From Zychaea mexicana (Eukaryota > Mucoromycota > Mucoromycetes > Mucorales > Lichtheimiaceae), in NCBI RefSeq assembly GCF_025766255.1, contig NW_026516753.1, forward strand, positions 1 to 64,000: 64,000 nucleotides of DNA. Reading direction: 5' to 3'. Position numbers and translations under genes: made by a program. The notes beneath the pieces were generated by a model. The model saw only the letters and a list, made by a program, of their open reading frames with translations, was not told the origin of the DNA and ran no database searches. Positions 34,035-46,281 of this stretch are shown here, one piece after another; the first letter of the stretch is position 1, and every line of letters starts with the position of its first letter.

Positions 34035-36311
34035 ATTGACGTATGTATGTTTTATATGATGTGATGGATATGTTGTTGTTGTTGTTGTTCGTTTCTTGCT
34101 TAATTCTTGTGATTGATGGGAGGAGTGGTTGTCGTACGCAATGATCAAGATCAGTGCAAGTGTGCTTGGAGGAGGATATGTAAGAGTGGATAGAAAATAA
34201 AAAAAGAGAAAGAAAGAGAGGAGGGGGGTTGATTTAAATAATGGATGATGATAATGATGATGATGATATTAAATTGAGAGAATTATGCGTCAAAGCGCGC
34301 AGCGAAAACTATGCAATAGTAAGGGGTGTGGAAGAGGAGGGATGGAGGAGAGCAAAAAGTCAAAGAAGTAGGAGCTTCCGACAAGGAGCCTGGGAGTGAG
34401 GAAGAAGAAGTAGAAGAAGAAAGAAGAGAGGATGGCTAACTTGAAGGCTCAAGGTCAGCTATAGAAAAAAATAAAAATATCTTTTTACCAGCAACCTTTT
34501 TAGCGGCGTTTTCCTTTCAGGAACGAAGCCATTGGGATGGCATCGTTTCTCTTGCTGAGTTTCTTTACATCCTGTCGAGCTCGAGTATTTTCTTTTTGTA
34601 AAGGTAAGCAGCACATGGTCACCTTGCCTATTGTTCCACCACAGAAGCACAGTCTCGTCGATCAATGCATAAGGTTCTGAGCTATGCCTATTTACTCGCC
34701 CTCCACACATTGTTCTCGTCGCCGTCATCATCGCTATGGTATCTTTGTATTCACACACACTTTCCACCCCAACTACCGTCATCATTAAAGCGGAATTACT
34801 GAAACATAGCACACGGACGAACGATTTTCCATACCGACAACAAAGCCATCTTTCTTCCGAACTTTTAAAAGGTCAGTGGTTGATGATGATGTGGGAGGCT
34901 GCTACTGCGTGCGTGTGCAATACTCGAAATGAAACGCTGTTACGCAGAAAGTTTGTTTGCGTTACCTCAACATCACATGGTAGTGGGTGCCGAAATGAAA
35001 AAAAGAGACTGCAGAATCTATAACTGATTATTACTGCGCATTTATCATGCAAACTGGAGATCTTTTTACTATGACTGTAAACAATGAAGCATCAACAACT
35101 TCTTCTCGGCAACGAAGAGAAAAGTTTACTACCGGTTATTGTTCGTACGAACGAATCAATGCATTTTTTAAAGTTGAGCAGATATGCTAAAAGTCCGGTA
35201 GTTGACGACACTATAAAGTACAGAAGTATGTAATACGAAAATTATGCGTGTTTTGTTGATCGCTTACGATAACATACCACGCGTACACGCTAGATCTTCG
35301 TTTTTCCCACTCACTACTGTTCCGATTTCCATGAATCTACTAAAAACGGAGTCGCATCATAAACTACACTTATAGTTCTGTGCTTCGCATACTTTCCGTG
35401 CATTAAAGTAGCTTTTGAGGGTGTTCAGGTAGTTTCAGGAAAATGGGGATACTGTAGACTAGCTTCGACTACATTTTGTATATTCGTCGTCGTTGAATCT
35501 TTACTCGTAATTCAAAATATTCGCTTAGTAGCTTGTCAAATCCTATGATCCCTTCCTTGTTGTGTACAGGAAGAATTGCGTGTGCTGTACCCTGACATCG
35601 AGCTTCGACGTAGTCTTCAAGTGATGGTATACAGCCTCCTGACATCCTTTTTGTTTCACTGTCGTCCTTACCAGGAATACGATACACACGGAAAAGGTGT
35701 TTATCACAGGTCGCGGGGCTATTGAGCCCATAGATTTCATAGTCTCATTCACATGGCGTTAATAGATGTGCCACAACAGTATGCTTTTCGTTAATTGCAA
35801 CTGCTTTCCATAAGGTGCTCTATATATTAGATAGGAACTACGTTTAGTTACACTCTTCGAAAACTACTGCAGTTATTACGCTTGTTTCTCTATCGACCTC
35901 CATCAATGTTATGCTCTAGCAGTCTTCCTTCCCATGTTTTTTTTTCAGCTGCATGACTCGCGGGAAGCGCATCCTTTCACTTTATATACAAGGATGTGTT
36001 TGAATGTCGCTAAGCTTTGTTTGCTGTTGCCGAATTGAACGGAGCCTCCGAGCATAGAGAGAGAGAGAGAGAGTTGGTAAAACATTCAAGAATTCAAATA
36101 GGTAGTTATAAATGAACCAAATAGTTATCAGATGTCTTTCTGAAAATGCTTTTAGTTTACAAAGAACAAGTAGGGATTAGTACAAAAATAGAATGAGAAA
36201 AGGACAGAAAAGAGATATGAATATGCTATATATGTGAGATGTCAAAAAATTGTACAGTTATTGTAGAATCGCCACACGTTTTCTTGGAGAGAGAGAGAGG
36301 AGAGAAACTAA
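34035..36311. other. 2.3-kb intergenic region with a small coding-like relic
   Basis: No gene could be supported. On the minus strand 35469-35750 two overlapping frames join to VYRIPGKDDSETKRMSGGC and PSLEDYVEARCQGTAHAILP. This looks like protein-coding sequence but has no start and no recognisable family; it is perhaps transposon debris. GA-rich microsatellites occur at about 36054-36074 and 36286-36302, next to the 3' end of the aminotransferase gene. Confidence 0.4.
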
Positions 36312-38278
36312 CTAATCTCTATACTTTTCCATGAAACCCGAGTGGAATTTTTCAATGTTGGAACAGAAATCGTCAAACAGATGTTCCTCCGGGAGGAAGG
36401 TGCTAAAAGATACAAATTTATATGGTATTAGTTTTCATTACTTTTTTCTCCTTTTCGACCAAACGTTCCAGCGCACCCTCTCATTTTACCTTCGGAAATG
36501 CCAGGTGTAGGGTTCTTGACCAAATCCAGAGCCTAGATCACATTGGATATGTAAGTTCACAAAGCTATCCCCTTTCTACTGACAAACCATCGATTAAGAT
36601 ACTTACCAGGAATCACACACACGCCAGTAGCCTCGAGAAGTTGAAGGGCGTAGAAAGCATCAGGACTAACATTTGCAATCTTAGCAGCATCAATGGCCTT
36701 CTTGGGGAGTCGGACACGCGGGAACAGGTACATGGCACCCTCAGCATCGTTGCAGGTGACGTTCTCTAAGCCATTGAAACAAGTAGATAGCTTGGTTGCA
36801 CGACGACGAAGCGACTCGTAAATACCGTTCACTTCCTTGTTGTAGTTTTCAAAAGAGGCGTCACCTTCGACTGGAGGGTTGGTCATCAAATCCGTCATGA
36901 TCTGGCCGTGCACGTTGGGACACAAAGAGATGGATGCGATCTTGTACAGCTGTTCCAAGACCTTTTCGTCGATATTGACGCACTCCAGATAGCCACCACG
37001 ACGACCGCACTCGCCAATCATACCCTTGGAGGTGGAATGGAAGGAAAACAGTTCAACGTCATTATACTTGTCTCCCATCGATCGCAGAACCTTCTTGAAG
37101 CTGTGGAATGGGCGTTCCTTGGGCATGTATACGTTGGTTTGGTACACTTCGTCAGCAAGCAAGACAACGTTTTCCTTTTGACAGAAATCGATAATTTCAC
37201 GCATGTTCTCTTCCGAAAGGCATTGCCCAGTGGGGTTGCCTGGATTGATGATAACCAAAGCACGGACATCCACACCCTTGGCACGCGAGCCGTCCACTGA
37301 CTTTTTCAAATCTTCGACGCTCAAACCCCAGTTTTGCTCCTCCTTCAAATAATATGGCACAGGCGTGGCATTCACTAAAGACAAGGTGGCAGAGTACAAT
37401 GGGTATTGTGGAATGGGACTACACAGTAGTAGAGAACAATGACACGTTAGCTTTCTTATGAGTCGATTGGAAGATGCTGCTTCCTATGAACAATAGCACT
37501 CACATCATAATACCGCTCTTTTCATTTTCGGTCAGCATCTGCAACACGGTCTGAACACCAGCTGATGCGCCCTGAGTAAGGTAAATATGTTCCGGGTTGG
37601 CAGAGAAACCATCACGACGTTCAAGGAACTTTGCAACATTTTCACGGATATGGGGCAGACCTTGAGAGTGAGAGTAAGCACCGACGCTGCCAAGATGCTT
37701 CAATAAAAGTTCGGCACGGTCGATGGCGTCTTGTGGATAAAGTTTCAGTAAGGTTTCCCGGTTCTCCGGCTTCAGCAGATCCGGATTGTCACACAAAGAG
37801 GCGACCTGGCGGAAATACGTGATCGGCTTCTGTGCAAGTTGTTGAGGGTTGCCGATATTGCAAAAGACAACGCGATCAAAGCCAAGTTGTTTGTCCGTTT
37901 GCAATTGCTTATGGAATAGTTTCATGTCAGCATTCAGCATTCAGTGCCACCATTGTTGTTGGTTGTTTGTAGAAGAGCCACCACTGGCGGTGTGTTGCAA
38001 CTTACCTTGTTTAAAGCCTCAGCGCGAATGGGCAAAGCACCGCGCACAGCATACTCGGCATTGCGGATCTGTGGGTTCATTGTGGCAGTGGTCAACACTT
38101 TGCCTGTGAATGACAGGACGCCTTAGTTTGAAAGTAGTTTATAAGAGTAGAAAGCTAAAAAAAAACGTGTATACACACCTTTGCCAACAGTCGATGCAGG
38201 TCGCGCAACAAGATAAAGGCTTGGTTGACGTTGAGCTGCTTTCAAAGCAGGCGAGACACGGCAAAAAGTACGCAACAT
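36312..38278 (-). CDS. ALT1: Alanine aminotransferase, mitochondrial (EC 2.6.1.2)
   Basis: Exons 38278-38179, 38103-38006, 37907-37504, 37418-36607, 36532-36490 and 36402-36312 close in frame to 515 residues, the usual size. The enzyme is PLP-dependent and interconverts alanine + 2-oxoglutarate and pyruvate + glutamate. Motifs include CNIGNPQQL, GAYSHSQGLPHIRENVA, YLTQGASAGVQ, INPGNPTGQCL, LLADEVYQTNVY and the PLP-lysine segment SFHSTSKGMIGECGRRGGY (Lys about residue 325). Near the C-terminus is GQEPYTWHFRSTFLPEEH. The first exon codes an Arg-rich, acid-free presequence (MLRTFCRVSPALKAAQRQPS), so mitochondrial import is predicted. Intron 2 ends at ATAAG; an in-frame ATG lies inside it (see findings). 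Confidence 0.93.
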
Positions 38279-39224
38279 CTTCTTACAGTGGATAATGTCA
38301 GTAATGATAGAGAGCTACGGATTTGATTGTTTTAATTTAATACCTGTGCTGTTGTTATCAAATGGGAAAGAGAAGAGTGGGGTAAAAAAGAGAGAGAGAG
38401 AGAGAGATGTAGAAAAGTTTTCATATTGCTCCTTATCTTCACGTTTTGACACATCCAGAAAGTCCGAAATGACTCAAATAAGCTCAGGCACTCAACAAAA
38501 ATACCCAACATGGCGGCCGTGATCTAAAAGAAGTATGTCTGTGTGTGTGTGTGCGCCAACCCTTACTTCCGCAAAATTATACCTCCACGCTCCCTGCATC
38601 ATCCTTGTCTACAGAAGCTATCCCAAGCTTCATGTACATCTCAGTTGCCTTGCAGTATCGCTCCATTATGCCTTAACTTTCTGAAGTTATGTAGGGTGCT
38701 TGATCGCCATTGGTTCACATTGCATAACATCTTGCCTTTTATGGCAATCATCCGATGAGACTCTGTTCCCTTAGCATTCTTTTGTAAAGATGCATATTGT
38801 AGAAGAGTGGGCCTTTAGAGACACGGCAGGAACGTTTTGAGCACATGTTGCGGGAAACTTGTATAAGTTGATGTGTCGATAATATTTAGGATTGGTAATA
38901 ATTGATAGGTGTCTGCAGAATCATTGTTGTTACTGCTGCTATTTGCAAAGTGAAAAATTTAAGCACACACTTGGTAGTGGTAGTAACAATGGTAGAACCG
39001 CATTATATCTGGAGTTGTTAGCATAATATCCAATTTATGCCGAAATAAACCCTACATATAACGCGATATAGTTGTTCCGTGGTCTTAGCTTGTAGATATC
39101 CTATAACTATAAATATTATTCCCGACCGGAGAGAAATATAGCTGCAAAAGATAATTATTTGACAACGACGAAAACAGATTGAAACGAGCGAGACCTTGTG
39201 TTTTACTATATGGGTCTAACATAA
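38279..39224. other. Intergenic region between ALT1 and the AYR1-like gene
   Basis: Contains the ALT1 promoter side, with GA repeats near 38391-38407, and the 3' flank of the AYR1-like gene. A few frames of 70-75 codons are present without family similarity. No further gene was seen. Confidence 0.5.
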
Positions 39225-40603
39225 CTATTCATTTGCGATGGGCTTGACTTGGCGTAGACCAAATGCTTTGGATATAAATGATTCTCGGATAAACACGGGA
39301 AGGTAATAGAATAATAGAAATATAGAGGAATCCGTTCCGTAGGTTACATAGCGAGGAGGATATCGTTTCAATAACTTACTCGTAGCATATGTTGCAAACA
39401 CAGCCGTTGACATGCAGCGTGGATCTTGTGATATATTCGCTCTAGCATAAATATACTTGACAACGGATTGGTATAAGGAGCCTATAGAGAAGACAACAGA
39501 CATTAGAGTAGTAAGCATTATAGTATCTGTCTTGGCCCTCCTTGCTTTCAATTTCAATTTTTGTGTAAGCATACCTTTTGGTACACTAATCGTGGTCGTG
39601 GCGTTTTTTGCAAAGTTTGATGTGATTGCACCAGGGACAACCACTGTAACTTGAATACCAAAAGGGGCCAGCTCCATACGTAGCGTATCCGACAATGAAT
39701 GCACCGCTGCTTTTGACATGCCGTAGATACCATCCCAAGGAGTGGAAACATAGCCAAGAACCGAGCCAACATTGGCAATCTTGCCTGATCCTCGTCTGGC
39801 CATATGCTTGGCTACCGCGCGACACATGGCAAGCAAACCAAACACGTTGACCTCAAAGCATCTACGTGCATCGTCTATGTCGGTGTCCAATAATGCACCC
39901 ACGGCACTATCTCATGCTTTAAATCAAATCGTTTCTTTCAAAGTCTTCCATCTTATTATTCTTCGCATAAGAGAAAGTCTTACGGTGCGCCTGCATTGTT
40001 GATCAAGATATCTGTCGCAAAAAAGAAAAAGAATAAAAGATGCCACTATGAATGACCTTAGCTCCCCTTAAAGACTCGTCACCATTATCCTCGGAAATCA
40101 AAAAGGTACTTACCAATATGTCCCGCGTCCTCAATTACTTTCTAAATTGTTACCGTATGTATATCCGTCGGACGCGTGAGAACAAACTTATCACTCAAAG
40201 CAAAGACAAAGCTTGAGAACGAATTTTACCTCAACAGCTGATTCGATCGATGCAGCATCAGTTACATCCAGCACCAACTTTTCACACCCTGAATGATTCT
40301 CTCATTGTGAGATTAAAAGATCGAACGACGCTGGTGCTGCTTTACGCTTTGCTGTATTGTACCTTGTAGTGCGTTCATGCTCTCGATTCGCCTCGCAGTT
40401 GCATATACCCTGCAATCTCGTTTTAGAAATTCTTGGCAAAGCGTATAACCTAAAGTTCAGAATAACAAGAAATTAGCTAGACATATGGATCCATCGGAAC
40501 CAAACAACGACAATCTGCTTTTTCAAGATTTTGTTTTATATGACTGTTGCATACCGATACCGCCTTCAGTACAACCAGTTACCAAAACAACAGGCTGTGT
40601 CAT
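39225..40603 (-). CDS. AYR1: AYR1-like short-chain dehydrogenase/reductase
   Basis: Seven exons close in frame to 279 residues: 40603-40555, 40449-40363, 40288-40230, 40141-40114, 40011-39984, 39906-39575 and 39481-39225. The Rossmann SDR signature TGCTEGGIG (about 10-18) is the one typical of NADPH-dependent 1-acyl-dihydroxyacetone-phosphate reductases. It is followed by LDVTD, LINNAGAP, the catalytic Ser in NVGSVLG and the YxxxK of YGMSKAA; PGAITSNF follows. The C-terminus has a hydrophobic segment (SIFLLFYYLPVFI) that may anchor the enzyme on ER or lipid droplets. By family, it reduces acyl-DHAP in phosphatidate and ether-lipid synthesis. Two consecutive exons are only 28 nt. A GTAAGT inside the last exon must stay unspliced, since the frame continues sensibly through it. 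Confidence 0.85.
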
Positions 40604-42329
40604 GGCGAAAAACTGTAGCTATGGGAAAGCGGTTTGCAATGATGCAAGTTCCCGTACTGGTGGCTGCATAATTGTACTGCTGATAGCGAATTTAGCTTGG
40701 GTAGATGTGATACGAGAGTTGCCTTAGCTGGCCACAAGGCATGTAAAATTTCAGGAGGTATTTGTTTCCTTTACAGAAGTTATCTTGTATAATTGTGTAG
40801 CAATAGCACTCTACGGTGTGCTGTGGCATCTGTGATATTGGCCTGGACGTGCGATGGGTGTACAGGTGAGGATGTTGATGAGTTAAATCGTCGAGGTATT
40901 TATTACTGCTTCTGTGTAGTGCCATTATAAGTTCGTTTTTCGCTCCCTGCTACGTTTATGATTCAATCTGCGCACACCGCACGCAATGGTTATTGCAAAC
41001 CTGTTCTTTCATTGTAACACAAAAAAAGTCCATCATCATCCATCTTGTTTCTAATAACCGATAAGGTTTCTCGAAAAAAATATTAGCCCTAAAGTTGCTG
41101 CTATTAACAGTGGTGGCAGGGTCATCGGGTATGATGCAGCTGCAGCACTATTATCTCGCAGAATAAAGGTCGACATCAGTTCATATTTTTGACAAGGAAG
41201 GAAATGCTGCTGTATCAAGAGCTTCACGGAAAATGAGATCAATTGACCTACACTGATGAGCATCCTTCATCGAAACTCATTTGTTCGTCTTATTGCGAGT
41301 TTCGTATGTATGTAGAGCCGTCGTAAAAGTGTCAATTTTATTTCTCACAAACGTAACAAAGTACAGACAGTGTTCGACGTGGGCGGAAAAGGAGTTTTGA
41401 GACATCGATGCACATAGCACATACACACAGCCGTACTAATCTCAACAACTCAGCACAAGTCCCTCCACCCAGTCATTGCGCACTGCACGATCAATTTCAA
41501 GGTTAGCTGTGTAATAATAAACTTCAGAGGAACAATACGTTTATACCGCTCAACTGTAGGATGGCGCTGCCATTATGCAGGGGCAACATGCAAATGTATA
41601 TCCTGCACAAACCATGGGCTCTAATGCAACTATGTGCGGGAATTTTCAAACAGCTACCTTCTAGTGAGTTTATGTCCCTTACCTATACATGGTATAAACG
41701 TTTTGATTGCGATATGTTTAGAGCGGTGCGTATCACTCTCTTCTTAATCCTAAGGTTACAAGAGCAGTAATGTTGATTGGCGAGCAGGGCTATACGTAAA
41801 CCTGTCAGGTGCTACAAAAAGTATTTAATTGAATGATTGTTTTAGTTATGGAAGACTGGATTGACCAACGCCATAGGCGTAGGGCCGCTTCCTTGAGGTA
41901 CGGAATTTTACATGATTGGTAGTGTTACAGAGAGAGGTAGTGGGACAATATAAAAAACCCTTTGTTGAATAAAAAAACCGGAGAAATGATTAAGTTGTTC
42001 GCAAGATGAGCAGGAGAGAGCGATATGATGTATACTAGATGCAAAGATTTATGTACCCCCTTGCTTGGGCTTCTACAATATTGCATGACGGAAGGGTACA
42101 AGTTGTTAAATGCAATGAGTATCTGGTTTTTTGTACTTTCTTGCTTCTTCTGCTGCGAACTGGCATACAGTGTGAGATAGAACCTTCAAGTAAGCTAAAG
42201 GTAGCAAAATGGTACTATGCAGTGACAGCTAAGCAAAGTAACAGAGTACACGTTACCAAGGTCATGAAAGCAATTGCCAATCCGCACATCAAGCGTTTTC
42301 TCAAGTACGGGCCCTCAAAAAAATCGTTC
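40604..42329. other. Intergenic region with no supported gene
   Basis: On the minus strand 41051-41263 a 70-codon frame ends in a Ser/Ala stretch followed by a hydrophobic tail (PPLLIAATLGLIFFSRNLIG), like the C-terminus of a GPI-anchored protein. No upstream exons could be linked to it. Nothing else in the region was recognised. Confidence 0.4.
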
Positions 42330-44047
42330 ATCAATGACGATCCACGATGTTTCCATTCGACGTTGAAGAATACCGTCATCCTTCCTATAATAGCACTAGC
42401 GTCTATGATACCCGGTTTCGCAATGAGCGATTATTACCCAAGTAGGGTGTACTCTTTTTTTAAGCTTTAAAGGAATCTAAAAAGGTGATGGGACTAATAA
42501 CAGCGATATAAGTTATGTTAGATATTGGCAACGATTTACATGCCTCTATCATATCAACGAAGTTGGGGGCCGCCTTGTTTATTTTGTTCATGGGCATTGG
42601 GCCATTGTTCTGGGGAACCGTGTCAGAATCGTATCTAAGCCGGCGATTCGTACTAATTATCTCACTCTTTGTATTCGCTGTTGCATCTATTGGATGTGCG
42701 ATAGCCAGAAACATATGGTGCTTAGTTCTACTTCGATGTATTCAGGCGTTCAGAGCATCGCCAACGTACGTGATTGCGGGCTGCATCATTACGGATATTT
42801 ACCCTCTTGAACAGCGCGGTAAAGCAGGCCCACCCATAGGTATTGGGAATGATTATTGGTCCTAACATTGGTAAGCTCATATAATGAAACTAGCTTGAAG
42901 CGGTCGATCAGTAGCAGCAAAAATAACCATTTTATTCGTAGGACCCGTAATTGGCGGTTTTTTGGTCACAGATTGGAACTGGCGTGCAGTGTTTTAGTTA
43001 TGTGCTGCTATCGGAGGTGCATTTTCGGTCATCGTTTCATTCTTTGTACCAGAGACTTAACCCTCACGATAATCCTAAAACTGGCAACGTGGAACCGACT
43101 ATCATACAAGACAAAACATATATATCACGCTCTGCTATTGCGGATGACTCGATTGAAATCAGTAAGAACAGTATCAGTGACAGCGGGTCTAGCATAACGG
43201 CCAGTAAAATGCCAAAAACTAAGACAGACACGAAAATGAAGCAACATAAAAATCGAAATACGTTTAACCCGATACGACCGCTACTACTGATCCGTAATCC
43301 TAACATCTTTCTATGCTCATTGGCAAATGGATTTGCATACGCATCTACGTTCGTAGCAGTGGCAGCTATACCCACTTTATTCAATGAGAAGTATGGATTG
43401 AATGCGTGGCAAATAGGTTCGTACATGCAAAGCACTATCGAACTTTTATTACTGAGAATGAATACAATACATACTAAAATTGTCCAACTTTCTGCCACAG
43501 GTGTCTCCAATTTGTACCCGGGAATTGGCAGTATTATAGGTGCTGTGATGCAAGTATGCCTATCACATCGCCTACTATTGCGTTCTAGAGCCAAGCGCGG
43601 CGGCGAGACCAAAATATAAGACCGTTTGACATTCAATATCTGGCCATGTTGCTTGATCGTTATGCCTCTTGGTCTGCTCCTTTTTGGATGCGGTATAGAA
43701 AACAACATGCCATATTGGACGGGACTTCTCGGTTATGGGATACATATGTTCGGCTTAAATCAAGTAACTTTATCGGTAACCGGTTATTTTCTGGATATCG
43801 CACCTGGCCAGCAATCTTCATCAGTATTGGCAGCAGCAAACTGTATGATTATGATTATATCATGCGACTTATGATTGGGACAGAGCCCATGATTCAATCG
43901 GTTGGAATTCGATATGTCACCGTGTTTCTTACTTTTCTCAGTTGCTTTTCAGTCGCTGGCCTGCTACTAATATGCAAGGTCTATGGACGAGAAATGTATT
44001 GCCGCTTTGGGCTCGAGGAACGGATTATGGGACCGGAAGAGAGATAA
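42330..44047 (+). pseudogene. Broken MFS (DHA1-type) drug/polyamine transporter
   Basis: Pieces in shifting frames follow the order of a 12-TM major facilitator. TM1 is STLKNTVILPIIALASMIPG. Then come IGNDLHASIISTKLGAALFI, WGTVSESYLSRRFVLIISLF and the DHA1 motif-like AGCIITDIYPLEQRGKA. After these is PVIGGFLVTDWNWRAVF, then a cytosolic loop, and RPLLLIRNPNIFLCSLANGF. Late segments are WPCCLIVMPLGLLLFGCGIE, GYGIHMFGLNQVTLSVTGYF and SVGIRYVTVFLTFLSCFSV. Breaks are a one-base insertion near 42849, TAG at 42995-42997 in place of an expected Trp, a frameshift near 43056, TAA at 43617-43619 and a frameshift near 43850. Introns at about 42873-42941 and 43413-43500 still look spliceable. In life such proteins export toxic compounds or polyamines; this copy cannot make a full product. 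Confidence 0.75.
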
Positions 44048-44527
44048 AGCTAAATGTATCATATCCATGAACAGAACATGCCTTACTTTAGCACTTTGGT
44101 GACTTACCCACTTTCAGGTGCTATACAGCGAGCAGCAACAGTAATAGATACTGCGGTACGTTCTAATTAAAAAAGTCAACTATAGACCAAACAGCAACAT
44201 CAGTAGCCATATTATATAAACAGTAAACTTGTCCAATAGAATGTTTGCACTCAAGTCTAGCACATGACGTAGGGTGGAATCCATTATGCGTTACAGTATC
44301 TCTTGTACACTCTGAAAATGTTGGCGTCAAGCATACTGGTGCTCATATATGTAAACTCGTTGGCAACGGATACACCTCCACCTATAGCCTCACTGAGCAG
44401 TGTAAGGCAGAAAGATAGACTGTGATAAAATTTATGCGGTGTACCAAACAAGGTAATAGAGTAGCGTTTTCCTGTGTCACACGGTCACACACGCGTTTTT
44501 CATCACCATTACCCTTCACAATATAAA

Positions 44528-45248
44528 ATGAGTAATGAAGATTTACCACCAACAACACCACGACCGCCTCGTGAAAGCTTATTACCATCATCACAACGTT
44601 GGGTCACCAATTTGTACAGCAGTAACAGCACGTCTGATCCTGAACCACCGATCGATAATCCCTCAATTCCAAACGAAGTGAACGCACAACTCAGGAAGGA
44701 TTATGAACAGTTACAAAAATTGAATCAAATAGCACAAGCATTAACTGAAAAGCTCGAACAAACTCGCGGTAATTTTGAGGTATTTAGAAGCTTCTTGAAA
44801 ACACAGCATCGATACTTGCAGTGATGATGAAAGAATGGTAGAATCTTGGTACTAAATGAGCGTGAACTGTATATAGGCCTTCGAGGCCACGGTAGATCAA
44901 ACAGATCATTTGCTCGATCTATGGACAAACCTACTCTCACAGTCAGAGCGTACAAAACAACGACTCGAGGATCCACAATACCAAGGTTCGCATAATAGTA
45001 CCACTAACACAACGCACACGCATTCATCGACCTCCTCTTTGCCACCGGGATTACAACAGTTACAACAGCTGCATCTTCACCACAGCCATCCACAACAGCA
45101 ACAACAAAACCTAAAACGTACTACAACAACAGCAATGAGACGACATACCCTTGCACCTTCCTCTTCTATACAGCCACCATCTCAACATAATCCTCCATCT
45201 AAAAGATTACGGCGTTCAACACTTGTACGCAATCCCAAACGACATTGA
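44528..45248 (+). CDS. DUO1: DASH/Dam1 kinetochore complex subunit Duo1
   Basis: Exons 44528-44779 and 44877-45248 (intron GTATTT...TATAG) give 207 residues. The conserved Duo1 block spans the junction: QKLNQIAQALTEKLEQTRGN, then AFEATVDQTDHLLDLWTNLL, then SQSERTKQRLEDPQYQG. This matches the family pattern 'TDqLLDtWi.ILSQtEhtq.LL....w.G'. The N-terminus is Pro/Ser/Thr-rich. The C-terminal half is Gln/His/Thr-rich and basic (KRLRRSTLVRNPKRH), typical of fungal Duo1 tails. In the ten-protein DASH complex it couples kinetochores to microtubules in the nucleus. The start is the only ATG in frame before the conserved block. It lies head-to-tail about 480 bp after the dead MFS gene. Confidence 0.88.
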
Positions 45249-45688
45249 TTTAATATAAATAGCACGAGACTAATAAAACAACAACAATGTACATACGTAT
45301 ATGAGATATTTGCAATGGAGAGAGACAGTAGCGACGCAGTACAGCGGTTAGACCTTTTTGCATCAATGGTTTGAGATCAATGAAGAAAATAGTAAATCAT
45401 GATATTTACTGGTAAGTGCGATGATAGGCATGATTTGGGTCACATCCGTTACACACACACACTCTCTCTCTATCTCACTTTTCTATCTTCTTGGTTGCTC
45501 CAATTCTGTGACGGCATTGTACTGTGCGAGAAGATGCTTAATCATAAAAAATATAAAGTTGCCAGCAGAAAGGTTTTTTTTGAGTGCATTAGTCTGAGGC
45601 TATGGCGCGTGTGAGGCGTTCTAAAAGGTGTTGGTGAACGGGATGGCGCCTCTTGAGCTTTAGCTGGTTCTTTAAATTAATATCAACG

Positions 45689-46281
45689 CTAACGTCGACG
45701 CTGCGGTAGCAGAAGCTGTTGTTGCTGTCGTCGTGGACGTCGTTGTGATGAAGATCGAGGTTGAAACGGCTGCTCTTGCTAATGCTCCTGTTCATGTTGC
45801 TGTTGTTGCTGAACTAGTTGGGGGATGGGCGGAGGGTTGACTGGCGGTATATACATAGGAACGATCACATTGTACCCAATGTTGTCAACGTACCATGTCG
45901 AGTATTACGCCATTCCGCAAAAGACGGTCCCATAACCAAGCCGGCCTCTTTGTTCGAACACTCGAGCATCTGCCTCTGCTTGCCCCAAAGGCATAGCACC
46001 AGTTGTATTCTATGATAGGGACGGAAATTAGGAAGAGGTTGAATACCAACTCAATCTTAACGCCTTAGTCGTCGTCTCTTCGGTTTGAGACGAAATGAAA
46101 AAAAAATCATGACCAGTCTATTGGAATTGCTTTCATTTGGTATGAGAAGTGCTCGTGGTGCTTCATCTTCAGACTGTTTAAGGCGATGTCGTCAAATGCG
46201 TCCTTGAATATGTGCCACATAATACATGTACAGCGCTTGTACGGAAAATGTTTGGTGACGATTCGCAGCCTCAAGATTATG
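45689..46281 (-). pseudogene. Coding relic interrupted only by C-to-T-type stop codons
   Basis: On the minus strand one block (46281 to about 46105) reads HNLEAANRHQTFSVQALYMY, then YVAHIQGRI, then TGA (46194-46192), then RHRLKQSEDEAPRALLIPNE. A second block starts after an acceptor at 46010 (NTTGAMPLGQAEADARVFEQ). It continues through RGRLGYGTVFCGMA, TAA (45907-45905), YSTWYVDNIGYNVIVPMYIP, a Pro/Gln-rich stretch, TAG (45781-45779), QEQPFQPRSSSQRRPRR and a final TAG (45691-45689). All four stops sit inside otherwise sensible sequence and each equals a CGA, CAA or CAG codon with one C changed to T. The family is not recognised. The donor site of the putative intron is unclear. Confidence 0.5.
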
